Shown: positions 41,705-51,092, counted from the first letter of the stretch. The stretch is DNA of 64,000 bases from JBBDJG01 sp040880005 (GCA_040880005.1 JBBDJG010000026.1:1-64000), one strand, 5' to 3'. Notes: generated from the letters alone by a model not told the origin. Numbers and translations: made by a program.

Positions 41705-43537
41705 ATGGAGCCCACAAAAGCTGGGTCGGCCCACCGCAAGGGACGCCCGGGAGCGCTCAACAACCCCGAGGTCGTGGAGAACGTGCCCGGTCACGTCATC
41801 CCGATCCTCGAGCGCGAGTTCGACGACTTTCAGACCGAGGCGGGCAAGTTCCTCGCCGGCGAGAAGCCCGAGGACCAGTTCATCGGCTTCCGCCTCAAGC
41901 AGGGAGTCTACGGCCAGCGCCAGGCCGACGTGCAGATGATCCGCGTGAAGCTGCCGTTCGGTGGGATCAACCCCGAGCAGATGGACGCATTCGCCGAGAT
42001 CGCGGAGCACTTCGCACCGCTACGCAAAGGGCACGTCACCACCCGGCAGAACGTGCAGCTGCACCACATCCCGCTGGCGCAGATGACCGACGTGCTGCGG
42101 ATCCTGGGCGATGCCGGGCTTTCGTCGCGCGAGGGCTGCGGCAACACCGTGCGCAACGTGACCGGCGATCCCTACGCCGGCATCTGCGATGACGAGCCCT
42201 TCGACCCCACTCCATACGTGGGGGCATACGTGCGCTACTTCGTGCGCAACGAGGTCTGCCAGCTACTGCCACGCAAGTTCAAGACCGCGTTCTCGGCCAG
42301 CAACGCCGATCGCGCGATCACGCTGATCCACGACATGGGATTCATCCCGCGGGTGCGCGAGATCGACGGCCAGCAGGTCAAGGGCTTCGCGATGATCTCC
42401 GGCGGCGGCACTTCGATCATGCCTCGCGTAGGCGGCGTCTTCTGGGAGTTCGCCCGCGCCGACGACGGCGAGTACCTCAGGGTAACCGAGGCAGTGCTGC
42501 GCATCTTCGACCGCCAGGAGGACCTACGCGCCAACCGCGCGCGCGCGCGGATCAAGTTCCTGATCGACCGCATCGGGCTGGAGGAGTTCACCAAGCTGGT
42601 CGAGCAGGAGCTGGAGGGCGACTGGGTCGCCGAGCGCGACTTCACACCCGAGCTGTTCATGCACGACGAGCAGGCCAACGCGCCGGCAACGCCCGCCGGC
42701 TCCAGCTCGCCCAACGGCGACAACCTCGAGTTCGACGCGTTCGTGCGCTCGAACGTGCGGCCGCAACGACAAGACGGCTTCTCGAGCGCCGAGGTGAAAG
42801 TTACGCGCGGAGACCTGACGCCCGAGCAGTTTCGCGGCCTCGGCCAGATCATGCGCGACTTCACCGGTGGCTACGCGCGCGTGACGGTGCAGCAAAACGT
42901 CGTGCTGCGCTGGGTGCGCAACGAGTTGCTCTACGACGTTTGGACGCGCCTGAAGGAGCTCGACCTCGGCGACGAAGGCGCACTCGAAATCACCGATGTC
43001 GTCAGCTGCCCCGGCACCGACAGCTGCAAGCTCGGCATCACGGCATCGATGGGCCTCAACCAGGTTGTCGAGGAACGCCTCGAGCAGATGCAGGTCACCG
43101 ATGGGTTGACACGCAAGATCCACGTGAAGATGAGCGGCTGCCCCAACGGCTGCTCACAGCACCATGTCGCCAACATCGGCCTCTACGGTGCGTCGATCAA
43201 GGTCGGCGACCGCCACCTGCCGGCCTACATCCCCCACCTCGGCGGCAGCTACGAAGACGGCGACGTCGCGATGGGCAAGCGTCTCAAAGCGCGCATCCCG
43301 GCCAAGCGAGTGCCAGACGCCGTCGAACGGTGGGTGCGCCACTACGAATCCGAGCGCATCGACGGCGAGGAGTTCAATGCGTTTGTCGAGCGGGTCGGCA
43401 CCGCGCCGTTCGAGGAGGCGATCTCGGACCTGACGATGCCGATCGAGTTCTCGCTCGAGAACATGAACCACTTCATCGACTGGGAGCGCACCGACCCCTA
43501 CAAGGTCGAGCGCGGCGAGGGCGAGTGCGCGATATAG
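41705..43537 (+). CDS. Ferredoxin-dependent nitrite/sulfite reductase
   Basis: 610 aa with the duplicated ferrodoxin-like/siroheme architecture. The first half has 'HVTTRQNVQLHHIPL' and 'SSREGCGNTVRNVTG'. The second has the 4Fe-4S/siroheme cysteines CPGTDSC and SGCPNGC. It reduces nitrite to ammonia or sulfite to sulfide; the motifs do not separate these. It reads opposite to its neighbours and splits the ffh-ftsY region, suggesting later insertion. A Ser/Pro-rich linker (~325-345) joins the halves. Confidence 0.92.
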   Translation: MEPTKAGSAHRKGRPGALNNPEVVENVPGHVIPILEREFDDFQTEAGKFLAGEKPEDQFIGFRLKQGVYGQRQADVQMIRVKLPFGGINPEQMDAFAEIAEHFAPLRKGHVTTRQNVQLHHIPLAQMTDVLRILGDAGLSSREGCGNTVRNVTGDPYAGICDDEPFDPTPYVGAYVRYFVRNEVCQLLPRKFKTAFSASNADRAITLIHDMGFIPRVREIDGQQVKGFAMISGGGTSIMPRVGGVFWEFARADDGEYLRVTEAVLRIFDRQEDLRANRARARIKFLIDRIGLEEFTKLVEQELEGDWVAERDFTPELFMHDEQANAPATPAGSSSPNGDNLEFDAFVRSNVRPQRQDGFSSAEVKVTRGDLTPEQFRGLGQIMRDFTGGYARVTVQQNVVLRWVRNELLYDVWTRLKELDLGDEGALEITDVVSCPGTDSCKLGITASMGLNQVVEERLEQMQVTDGLTRKIHVKMSGCPNGCSQHHVANIGLYGASIKVGDRHLPAYIPHLGGSYEDGDVAMGKRLKARIPAKRVPDAVERWVRHYESERIDGEEFNAFVERVGTAPFEEAISDLTMPIEFSLENMNHFIDWERTDPYKVERGEGECAI

Positions 43538-43562
43538 CACCCAGGAAGGCCCGGGCACATCA

Positions 43563-43611
43563 CGGTCGGTCGATCTTTGTATCGCATAGCGAGACTTCGA
43601 TGGACCGACCG
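43563..43611. repeat. Inverted repeat after the reductase gene
   Basis: CGGTCGGTC (43563-43571) and GACCGACCG (43603-43611) are exact inverted copies separated by 31 bp, extendable with one mismatch. They lie in the 131-bp gap between the reductase and the broken SDR gene. Possible terminator or rearrangement scar; no T-run. Confidence 0.35.
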
Positions 43612-43668
43612 CAGCGGCTGACGCGAACGGCCGCCATCCGCGGACTGTAAATCGATAAAGTCTTCACG

Positions 43669-44076
43669 ATGGCAAGCCCAAGAAGCATCGAGGGCAGGCG
43701 AGTCCTGATCACCGGAGCCGCGCGCGGCATCGGCGCAGAGGCCGCCCGAAGAATCGCAGCGGCGGGCGGGCGCGTCGCGCTGGTCGGGCTCGAGCCCGAG
43801 CTGCTCGAACAGACAGCAGCTCGGTGCGGCGCCGACGCCATCTGGCGCGAGGCCGACGTCAGCGACGCCGGTTCGATCGCGACGGCGGTCGATAGCACCG
43901 CGAAGACGTTCGGCGGCATCGACGCCGTGGTCACGAACGCGGGCGTTGCGGGCGCGGGCACGGTGCGCACGATCGACCCGTCCGCATTCGACCGCACGAT
44001 CGAGATCGAGCGGGTCGGCGCCTCGGAGGCCTCGATGAGCGACCGCACGCGCGAGCTGGAATCGACGCGGCGATAG
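43669..44076 (+). pseudogene. Truncated short-chain dehydrogenase
   Basis: The 135-aa product begins as a classical SDR: TGAARGIG (cofactor glycines, ~15-22), an acidic DVSD and NAG (VVTNAGVAG, ~87-95). It follows the family to about residue 112 (FDRTIEI), then becomes an unrelated polar tail and stops. The catalytic Tyr-x3-Lys and the whole C-terminal half of a ~250-aa SDR are missing. It lies between the reductase and ftsY, so a deletion or imprecise insertion is likely. It is unlikely to be an enzyme. Confidence 0.75.
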
Positions 44077-44082
44077 CGGGCT

Positions 44083-45069
44083 CTACTCGTCGAGAAGCGC
44101 GCGTGCAAACTCGTCGGGGTCGAACGGACGCAGATCCTCGAGCGCCTCGCCGATGCCGATCAGCTTGACGGGTATCTCCAGCTCCTGCGCTATCGCCAAC
44201 GCGATCCCGCCCTTTGCGGTCCCGTCGAGCTTGGTCAACACGATGCCGGTCACATCGACGGCCTCCTTGAACAGCCCTGCCTGGCGCAAGCCGTTCTGAC
44301 CGGTGGTCGCGTCGATCGTCAACAGCGTTTCGTGCGGCGCGTCCGGGATTCTTTTCACGATCACGCGCCGCACCTTCACCAACTCCTCCATTAGCGGCAC
44401 CTGAGTGTGCAGCCGGCCGGCAGTGTCGGCGATCACGATGTTGTGATCGCGCGCCTGCGCCGCCTCGATCGCATCGAAGACGACGGCGGCGGGATCGGAG
44501 CCGGGCGAAGCGCTGACGATGTCAGCGCCCGCACGCTCCGCCCATTGCGCGAGCTGCTCCTGCGCGGCCGCACGGTAGGTGTCGCCCGCAGCGATCATGA
44601 CCGACAGGCCCAGCTCCTCGCGAAGATGCCACGCGACCTTGCCGATCGTCGTCGTCTTGCCGGTGCCGTTGACGCCGACGACCAAGATCACCGAGGGCGA
44701 GTGCGAGACGTCGATCCGATCGTCTCCGCGCGTGGCCAGCTCGACCAGCAGCTCCCGGAGGCGACGCACGAGGTCCTCGCCGCCGCCGATCGAGCCCTCC
44801 TGCGTCTCCCGCTCCAACTGCTCGACGACCTTCGCCGTCGTCTGCGCGCCGACATCGGCGAAGATCAGTGCTTCCTCGAGGCGCTCCCATGTCTCGTCAT
44901 CGAGCGGACCGGTGAACGTCGCGCGCAGCTCACCGCCGAGCGCCTCGCGACTGGCGGACAGGTTTTCGCGCAAGCGCCGGAAGAAGCCCTTGCTCTCCTC
45001 GACGATCTCGGCCGGTGGCGGCACGACGGCGCCAGCGGTCATGAATGCGTCCTGCCACGTCTTTGCCAT
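44083..45069 (-). CDS. ftsY: SRP receptor FtsY
   Basis: 328 aa. A short N-terminal region, then the N domain ('FRRLRENLSASREALGG') and G domain with GVNGTGKTTTIGK, GDTYRAAAQEQL, DTAGRL and TKLDGTAKGG. It docks the Ffh-ribosome complex at the membrane. It lacks the long acidic A domain of E. coli FtsY. It follows smc by 9 bp on the same strand. Confidence 0.95.
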   Translation of the reverse strand: MAKTWQDAFMTAGAVVPPPAEIVEESKGFFRRLRENLSASREALGGELRATFTGPLDDETWERLEEALIFADVGAQTTAKVVEQLERETQEGSIGGGEDLVRRLRELLVELATRGDDRIDVSHSPSVILVVGVNGTGKTTTIGKVAWHLREELGLSVMIAAGDTYRAAAQEQLAQWAERAGADIVSASPGSDPAAVVFDAIEAAQARDHNIVIADTAGRLHTQVPLMEELVKVRRVIVKRIPDAPHETLLTIDATTGQNGLRQAGLFKEAVDVTGIVLTKLDGTAKGGIALAIAQELEIPVKLIGIGEALEDLRPFDPDEFARALLDE

Positions 45070-45078
45070 GGCTCTGAG

Positions 45079-48000
45079 TCAGGCCGCTTCGATGAGCGCC
45101 CGGTCGGTCACGCTGCCGTCGGACTCCATCTTGCGCGACACGACCTTGGACACTCCGTCGGAGGCCATGCTCACGCCGTAAATGACATCGGCGGCTTCCA
45201 TCGTGCGCCGTTGGTGCGTGATCACGATGAACTGCGCGCGATCAGAGAAGCGCCGCACGAGTCCGAGAAAGCGATCGATGTTGGTGTCGTCGAGCGCGGC
45301 CTCGACCTCGTCGAGCACGTAGAAGGGGCACGGGCGTGCGAGGAACACCGCGAACATGAACGCCAGCGCGACAAGCGACTTCTCGCCGCCCGAGAGCAGT
45401 GAGAGTCGCTTTGGCACCTTGCCGGCAGGCGTGACTTCGATCTCGATGCCCGGTGACACGTACGAATCTTCGTCTGCCTCTCGCTGCTCCTCGCTCCCAG
45501 GGCCTTCGTCCTCCTCGCTCGCGTCACCCGCCTCCTGCTCGGCTCCACCCAGAACGAGCTTCGGCGCCGGTGGGCTGACGCGCCGTAGCCGCCCGCGCCC
45601 GCCGGGGAACAGCTGCTCGATGACCTCCTCGAAGTTCCGAGCGGCGGCTTCGAACGTCTCCTCGAATGCCTCCCGAATGCGCCGGTCGGTTTCGCGTATC
45701 AGGCCCTGGAGCTCAGCCAGCGCGGCCTCGAGATCCTTGCGCTGCTCTTCCAGCTCCTCGACGTGTGCGATTGCCTCGTCGTACTCGCGCTCGGCAAGCG
45801 GATTGACGGGACCGATGCGCTCACGCCTGCGCTCGAGGCGCTCGAGCTTGACCTCCGCTTCGTCACGCTCGGTGTCGGCGAGCGGCTGCTGCGCGCACTC
45901 CAGCTCGATTCCGAGTTGCTGCGAGATGCCGTCCAACTCCTGCGCCACCGCCTGCTCGCGATCGCGAACCTGGGCAACCCGAACCTCCTGCTGGGTGAGC
46001 ATTTCGCTCGCTTCACGCAGCTGAGCCTGAAGCTCGTACTCGGACCGCGCAAGCTCGCGCAAGCGAGCTGCCGCCTGCTCACCGACGGCTTCGCCGGCCG
46101 ACAGCTCGGCCTCCAACGAGGCACGTCGCGCGCCGACAGCTTCCAGCGCTTGGTCGAGCGCAGCCACCGTCCGTTTTGCCGCCGGGACCAGCTCGACGTC
46201 GTGTGCGATCAGCGCCTTTAGGCGTTCGCGATGCTGTGCGCGCTCGGCGAGCTCGCGGTCGAGCCGCTCAACCATGCGTCGTTCCGCGCTGATTTCGCCC
46301 GCCAGCTCCGCTCGACGGGCATCGTCGGGTCCGACGCTATGCTCGCGCCGCTGCTCGATCAGCCATTCGGCGCGTCGAGCAGTTTCCAGCGCTTCCTCGC
46401 GCCTGCGCCGCAACTCGCGCAGCTCGACCTCGAGCGAGTCCCGGCGCGATTCGGCGTCACGCACCTGCATCGAGGCACGTTCGACCTGGGCCGCAGCCTG
46501 GGCGAGCTGCTCGCCCGCCTCGTGTTGAGCGCGCGCGATCTCCTCGCGGCGCCGGCGATCGCCGAGGCCTCCGGCGTCGCCCCTCGGAAGCCGGCGCAGC
46601 TCGCGCAGCGAGCCGTTGAACGCCGCGCCAGCGCGTGTGACCGCGATCCCCGTGAAGTCGTCGGGCAACCCGGCGAAGTCCGTGACGATCCAGGCGTCAA
46701 CCAGCAACGCTTCGACCAAGGTCTGGGCTTGGTCCCGGGGATGAACATGGTCGAGCAGTGCAATCGCGCCCGCGGCCGGCCGTGCGGTCGCGCGGTCGCG
46801 AACCGAACCGCCACCAACGAGCGCACGAGCGCCGCCTTCGCCGCCACGCTCCACGATGCGCTCCGCCCCGGCCAGATCGGCGGCCAGCGGTGTGCGCAAG
46901 CGCTCGGCGAGCGCACCTGCGAGCGCACCTTCAAATCCCTCATCCACGCTCACCAGGTCAGCGATCGTCGGGCCATCGTGATCGGGCGCAAGGCCGATGC
47001 GTTCGTCGAGCGCCGAACACTCCAACTCGAGTCGAGCGCATTCGCGTTCCAGATCGCTTGCCTGTTGCACGGCGGTCGAACGTCGCTCGCGCGCCTGCGT
47101 ACTGTCCTGCTCCGTGCGCTCGAGCTGCGAGGAGGTCTCCTCAATCCGAATCTCGAGCGCTGACGCTTCCTTTTCACCGCGCTGCCGCTCGACCTCGCTG
47201 TCGGACAACTCCGCGTCGAGTCTGCGGGCGCGCTTCGAGTCGAGTCGTTCCAGCTCGCGTTCGAGCTGCGAGAGCCGGCCTGCGAAGTCGCCTGCCTCAT
47301 TGTTCCCGTTGTTTCCGCCGCCGCCGCCGTCACCGATCGCGTCCAGCGCGCGTCGCGAACGCTCCAGCCGGCCTTCCGTTGAACGCAGTCGCTCCCGCAC
47401 CGACTCGAGCCGGATCGAAATTCGTTCGGCCGCCGATCGCGCGCCGAACACGCGGTCTGACAGCCGCTCACGCGCCTGTCCGTGCTCGGCAAAGCTGCGC
47501 TCGACGCGTTCACGCTCATGCGCGGTCTCCATCAGCGATGCCTCGTGCCGGTCGCGCCGCGAGCGAGCGGCCACAGCCGCACCCTCTGCTTCCGCCAGTT
47601 CCGATCGCGCCTTGCCCAACTGCTCGGCCGTCAGCGTGCCCCGCAGCTCGAGGCTTTGCCGCTCGAGCCGGGCGTGCAGCTCCGCCGCTTCCGCCTGGCG
47701 CTTGAGTGGCCGCAGGCGCGAACGCGCCTCGCGCTCGACATCGAGCGCGCGGTCGAGATTGTCCTGGGTGCGATTGAGCTTGAGCTGGGCGCGGTGGCGC
47801 CGTTTACGGTGCTTCGAGAGTCCGGCTGCTTCCTCGACCAGAGCCGTGCGGTCGTGCGGCTTCGAAACGACTATCTGCTCGACCTTGCCCTGGCTGATGA
47901 CCGAATGCATCTCCTTGCCCAGGCCGGTGTCGGACAGCACCTCGATCACGTCGATCAGACGGCAACGAGCCCCGTTGAGGCGGTAGATGCCCTCGCCCGA

Positions 48001-48318
48001 GCGATCGAGGCTGCGCGAGATCGATATCTCGGAGAACTCGGATGCAAGCAGGCCGCCCTCGTTGTCGATCACGACCTCGACCTCGGCGCTGTTGCGGCCC
48101 TTGACTCCGTGACCGCCCGCAAAGATCAGGTCCTGCATGCTCTGCCCTCTGACCGAGGTCGGGCTCTGCTCGCCGAGCGCCCAAAGCACGCCATCGGTGA
48201 TGTTCGACTTGCCGCTCCCGTTCGGGCCCACGATCACGCTCACGCCCCGCCCGAACTCGAGCTTGGTGCGACCGGGGAACGACTTGAAGCCCCGCAGCGT
48301 GATCGACTTCAAATGCAT
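45079..48318 (-). CDS. smc: Chromosome segregation protein SMC
   Basis: 1079 aa with the full SMC layout. Walker A GPNGSGKSN (residues ~32-40), a long coiled coil, a hinge at ~480-600, a second coil, then LSGGE (974-978) and Walker B FYVLDEVEAALDD. It condenses and segregates the chromosome with ScpAB. A ~32-residue strongly acidic stretch (~926-957, EQEAGDASEEDEG and following) is inserted in the C-terminal head before 'GIEIEVTPAGK'. The gene adjoins rnc without a gap. Confidence 0.95.
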   Translation of the reverse strand: MHLKSITLRGFKSFPGRTKLEFGRGVSVIVGPNGSGKSNITDGVLWALGEQSPTSVRGQSMQDLIFAGGHGVKGRNSAEVEVVIDNEGGLLASEFSEISISRSLDRSGEGIYRLNGARCRLIDVIEVLSDTGLGKEMHSVISQGKVEQIVVSKPHDRTALVEEAAGLSKHRKRRHRAQLKLNRTQDNLDRALDVEREARSRLRPLKRQAEAAELHARLERQSLELRGTLTAEQLGKARSELAEAEGAAVAARSRRDRHEASLMETAHERERVERSFAEHGQARERLSDRVFGARSAAERISIRLESVRERLRSTEGRLERSRRALDAIGDGGGGGNNGNNEAGDFAGRLSQLERELERLDSKRARRLDAELSDSEVERQRGEKEASALEIRIEETSSQLERTEQDSTQARERRSTAVQQASDLERECARLELECSALDERIGLAPDHDGPTIADLVSVDEGFEGALAGALAERLRTPLAADLAGAERIVERGGEGGARALVGGGSVRDRATARPAAGAIALLDHVHPRDQAQTLVEALLVDAWIVTDFAGLPDDFTGIAVTRAGAAFNGSLRELRRLPRGDAGGLGDRRRREEIARAQHEAGEQLAQAAAQVERASMQVRDAESRRDSLEVELRELRRRREEALETARRAEWLIEQRREHSVGPDDARRAELAGEISAERRMVERLDRELAERAQHRERLKALIAHDVELVPAAKRTVAALDQALEAVGARRASLEAELSAGEAVGEQAAARLRELARSEYELQAQLREASEMLTQQEVRVAQVRDREQAVAQELDGISQQLGIELECAQQPLADTERDEAEVKLERLERRRERIGPVNPLAEREYDEAIAHVEELEEQRKDLEAALAELQGLIRETDRRIREAFEETFEAAARNFEEVIEQLFPGGRGRLRRVSPPAPKLVLGGAEQEAGDASEEDEGPGSEEQREADEDSYVSPGIEIEVTPAGKVPKRLSLLSGGEKSLVALAFMFAVFLARPCPFYVLDEVEAALDDTNIDRFLGLVRRFSDRAQFIVITHQRRTMEAADVIYGVSMASDGVSKVVSRKMESDGSVTDRALIEAA

Positions 48319-49005
48319 CTACTCACCGTCTCCGTTCGGGTCGCCGAGGGCTTCGAGGGCCGCGCGCGCAGCCTCCTGCTCGGATTCCTTCTTCGACCGT
48401 CCCGAGCCCTTCCCTATCGCTTCGCCGGCCACCTCGGCCACCGTCTCGAAGACCCTGTCGTGGGCCGGACCCTGCTCGTCGGTGACACGATACGTGACCA
48501 GCTCCCCGCGCTGGGCGAGGTGCTCCTGCAGGTCGCTCTTGAAGTCGAACTGGTTGGTGATCGCCGATTCGATCGGGGACGCGAACGCCGCGGCCACCGC
48601 CGCGGTCGTGCGGTCGTAGCCGTACTCCAAGTAGCAGGCACCGATGCCGGCTTCCAGCGTCTCCGCGAGCACGCTCCCGGCCTCGACGATGCGCTCGGCC
48701 TGCTGGGCCTGGTCGTCCGGGATGAGCGCACGCATACGTTCGGACACGCCCATCTCGTTTGCGACCTCCACGCACGAGCGCCTGCTGACCGCCTGGGCAC
48801 GAATCTTGGTCAGCCGCCCCGCGCTGGAGCGCTCGAAACGCGGAAACAGCGTCGTCGAGACGGTGACGTTGAGCACGCTGTCGCCCAGGAACGCGAGCCG
48901 CTCGCACTCGTTCGACTCTTCCTCCAGCCAGGAGGGATGCGAGAAGGCAACGCGCGCCAGCCCTTCCGGCAGCCGATCGAACAGAGTCCGCAGCTCGTCC
49001 GGCAA
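48319..49005 (-). CDS. rnc: Ribonuclease III (divergent active site)
   Basis: 228 aa. The endonuclease domain (~1-145) and a C-terminal double-stranded RNA-binding domain (~155-222, ending 'SKKESEQEAARAALEAL') give normal RNase III length. The signature reads ERLAFLGDSVL (35-45): Ala38 stands where the usual second catalytic glutamate is. The downstream pair reads AETLEA (Glu115, Glu118) where D-x-x-E is usual. It lies in the conserved acpP-rnc-smc order. Confidence 0.9.
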   Translation of the reverse strand: MPDELRTLFDRLPEGLARVAFSHPSWLEEESNECERLAFLGDSVLNVTVSTTLFPRFERSSAGRLTKIRAQAVSRRSCVEVANEMGVSERMRALIPDDQAQQAERIVEAGSVLAETLEAGIGACYLEYGYDRTTAAVAAAFASPIESAITNQFDFKSDLQEHLAQRGELVTYRVTDEQGPAHDRVFETVAEVAGEAIGKGSGRSKKESEQEAARAALEALGDPNGDGE

Positions 49006-49010
49006 CGAAG

Positions 49011-49274
49011 CTACCCCGCGCGGCCCGCAGGGGTCTCGGCGAATACGAAATCGACTGCTTGGCCGACGGTGCGAATCTTCTCGGCCTGCTCTTCCGTGAT
49101 GCGGATGCCATATTGATCCTCGAGTTCGACCACGAGCTGGACCAGGTCCAAGGAGTCCGCCTCGAGATCGTCCTTGAAGCTGCTCTCCTCCCGGATCTTC
49201 GACTCATCGATCCCAAGCTCCTCGGACAGGTGCGAGCGGATGCGCTCGAGCACCTCTTCGCGGGTCGGGGCCAT
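49011..49274 (-). CDS. acpP: Acyl carrier protein
   Basis: 87 aa. The phosphopantetheine site is DSLD (Ser ~41, in EADSLDLVQLV). Helix pattern and acidity match fatty-acid ACP. Its ATG shares a base with the plsX stop, and it is 5 bp upstream of rnc. The tail (FAETPAGRAG) is slightly longer than usual. Confidence 0.95.
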   Translation of the reverse strand: MAPTREEVLERIRSHLSEELGIDESKIREESSFKDDLEADSLDLVQLVVELEDQYGIRITEEQAEKIRTVGQAVDFVFAETPAGRAG

Positions 49275-50404
49275 CAGCGAGTTTCCACGCTATCAGCGGC
49301 CACGGACGAGGACGCCCACTGCTCGCCGGCTGGCTCGGACGGTTCCCCGCGCGCCACGCCGGCTCGCACGAGCCGCTCAGCAGTCGCCTCGACGATGCGT
49401 TCCGAGGCGCCGCGCTCGGCCAGCGCGACCGCGCTGGCGATCGCCCTCCGGCTCGAGCTTCCGTGGCAGATCACGACGGGCGCCCGCAGGCCGAGCAGGA
49501 ATGCGCCGCCGACACCTGCGGGGTCGAGCTCGTCGCGCAGACCGCGCAGCCGTGAGCGAATCAGCAGCCCCCCGAGCTTCGAGGCGGTGCCGGAGGCGAT
49601 CCGGTCGCGGATCGCACCAGTCACGGTATGCAGCGTTCCCTCCATCGTCTTGAGGGCGACATTGCCGGTGAAGCCGTCGGTGACGACTACGTCGGCGACG
49701 CCGGCGGTGAGATCGTTGCCCTCCACGTTGCCCACGAACTCGAGCGCGCTGGCGGCCAGCCGGGCGTGCGCCTCCACAATCGCGGGCGTTCCCTTTGCAG
49801 CCTCGGACCCGACCGACAGCAGCGCCACCTGGGGTCGCTCGATGCCGAGCACTCCCTCGCAGAAGGCGACACCCATGAAGGCAAACTGCACGAGCTGCTC
49901 CGGGCGGGCCTCGGCACTCGCCCCGACGTCGAGCATCAGCAAGCGGCGACCGGGCGTTGGAACCTGGACCGCGACCGCCGGCCGGTACACGCCCGCAATC
50001 CGCTTTATGCGCAGAGTCGATGCGGCGAGCGCGGCGCCCGTCGACCCGGCGCTGACCAGCGCCTCGGCACGACCGTCGGCGACGGCGTTCGCGGCCTGCA
50101 CGATCGACGCCTGCGGCTTGGAGCGCACGGCCCGCGCCGGCTCCTCGTCGTTACCGATCTCTTCCGTGGCGTCGATCAACTCGATCCCCGCCGGCGGCCG
50201 CGGGCCGACGGCCTGCCGCAGCTCGTCGAGCGGTCCGAACAGCAGACAACGAGTGCTCGAGTCGGCGACGCGACCGACCGCGCCAGCGGCGACTTCGGCG
50301 ACGCCCCGATCGGCGCCAAGCGTATCTACGGCGACTGTGGCGACTGGGGCTCCTCCGGCGAGGGGCCTGGCTTGACTACTTCGCGCCCTGCGTAGTGACC
50401 GCAT
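49274..50404 (-). CDS. plsX: Phosphate acyltransferase PlsX
   Basis: About 376 aa. It makes acyl-phosphate from acyl-ACP for phospholipid synthesis. Motifs: 'AVDTLGADRG' (usual form AVDAMGGD), 'ALVSAGSTGAALAAS', 'LLMLDVGAS', 'GNVEGNDL' and 'VTDGFTGNVALK'. The only ATG near the domain start is 50404, inside rpmF, giving a 79-bp overlap and a ~25-residue basic leader. Adjacent to acpP as usual. Confidence 0.92.
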   Translation of the reverse strand: MRSLRRARSSQARPLAGGAPVATVAVDTLGADRGVAEVAAGAVGRVADSSTRCLLFGPLDELRQAVGPRPPAGIELIDATEEIGNDEEPARAVRSKPQASIVQAANAVADGRAEALVSAGSTGAALAASTLRIKRIAGVYRPAVAVQVPTPGRRLLMLDVGASAEARPEQLVQFAFMGVAFCEGVLGIERPQVALLSVGSEAAKGTPAIVEAHARLAASALEFVGNVEGNDLTAGVADVVVTDGFTGNVALKTMEGTLHTVTGAIRDRIASGTASKLGGLLIRSRLRGLRDELDPAGVGGAFLLGLRAPVVICHGSSSRRAIASAVALAERGASERIVEATAERLVRAGVARGEPSEPAGEQWASSSVAADSVETR

Positions 50405-50538
50405 TGCGGGCAGACCCGATGCGGAAGCCTTGCGGCGTGGCACTGCGGGCACTCGTTGTAGGAGGGTGCGGAGATCTTGTGCTGAGAGCGACGCTTGTTG
50501 GTGCGCGAGCGGGACTGTTTTTTCTTCGGAACCGCCAT
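50326..50538 (-). CDS. rpmF: 50S ribosomal protein L32
   Basis: 70 aa. 'MAVPKKKQSRSRTNKRRSQH' and the zinc-ribbon cysteines CPQC and CPQCG are typical of the C+ form of L32. A Pro/Ser/Gln-rich tail (PGPSPEEPQSPQSP) extends past the normal end and overlaps the plsX start. It follows the DUF177 gene, the usual order. Confidence 0.95.
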   Translation of the reverse strand: MAVPKKKQSRSRTNKRRSQHKISAPSYNECPQCHAARLPHRVCPQCGHYAGREVVKPGPSPEEPQSPQSP

Positions 50539-50567
50539 CGGAGTCGCCAAATGGTACAGGGGCTCAG

Positions 50568-51092
50568 CTACGAGGGGGGAGCCCGCCATTCCCGCAGTTT
50601 TCCCCAACGTGGGTCTCCACCGGAGTCGTGATGGTGCTCCGCCGCGTCCACCTCGTTGAGGTTCACGCCGCAGACCGCACACAGGCCCTGGCAGTCGTCT
50701 CGACACAGCAATCGTGTCGGCAGCGCCAGGGCAAACGCGTCGCGCGCCCAGGCGGTGAGATCGAGTTGACCACTCGTCATATAGGGGCTGTGCAGGTCTT
50801 CCTCTTCGCCCGGCTGATCGACCTCGCGGGCATCGACTGCGATCGTGGGATGGGCGTCGTCGAGACAGCGCGTGCAGGTGCCCAGCAGGCGCGCTTCGAA
50901 GCGCAGACGAAGCGCGTAGCCGGACACCATTCGCGACAGATCGACGCGGGCCTCGACCGCCCCGTGCTCGACTTCGTAGCGCTCGCCGGCGAGCGTGACC
51001 GGCTGCACGCGCACACGCAGGTCGATCGAGCGCCCGTCCCCCGGGCGCAGGTCGAGGGTCGCGAGATCGAGCGTGTCGGCGAACTGGGCCAC
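50568..51092 (-). CDS. DUF177/YceD family protein
   Basis: 174 aa. The family features are CTRCL in the middle and 'LLCRDDCQGLCAVCGVNLN' near the C-terminus, four or more cysteines that probably bind zinc. YceD-like proteins are tied to rRNA or ribosome production and precede rpmF in most bacteria, as here. The molecular role is not settled. Confidence 0.88.
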   Translation of the reverse strand: MAQFADTLDLATLDLRPGDGRSIDLRVRVQPVTLAGERYEVEHGAVEARVDLSRMVSGYALRLRFEARLLGTCTRCLDDAHPTIAVDAREVDQPGEEEDLHSPYMTSGQLDLTAWARDAFALALPTRLLCRDDCQGLCAVCGVNLNEVDAAEHHHDSGGDPRWGKLREWRAPPS

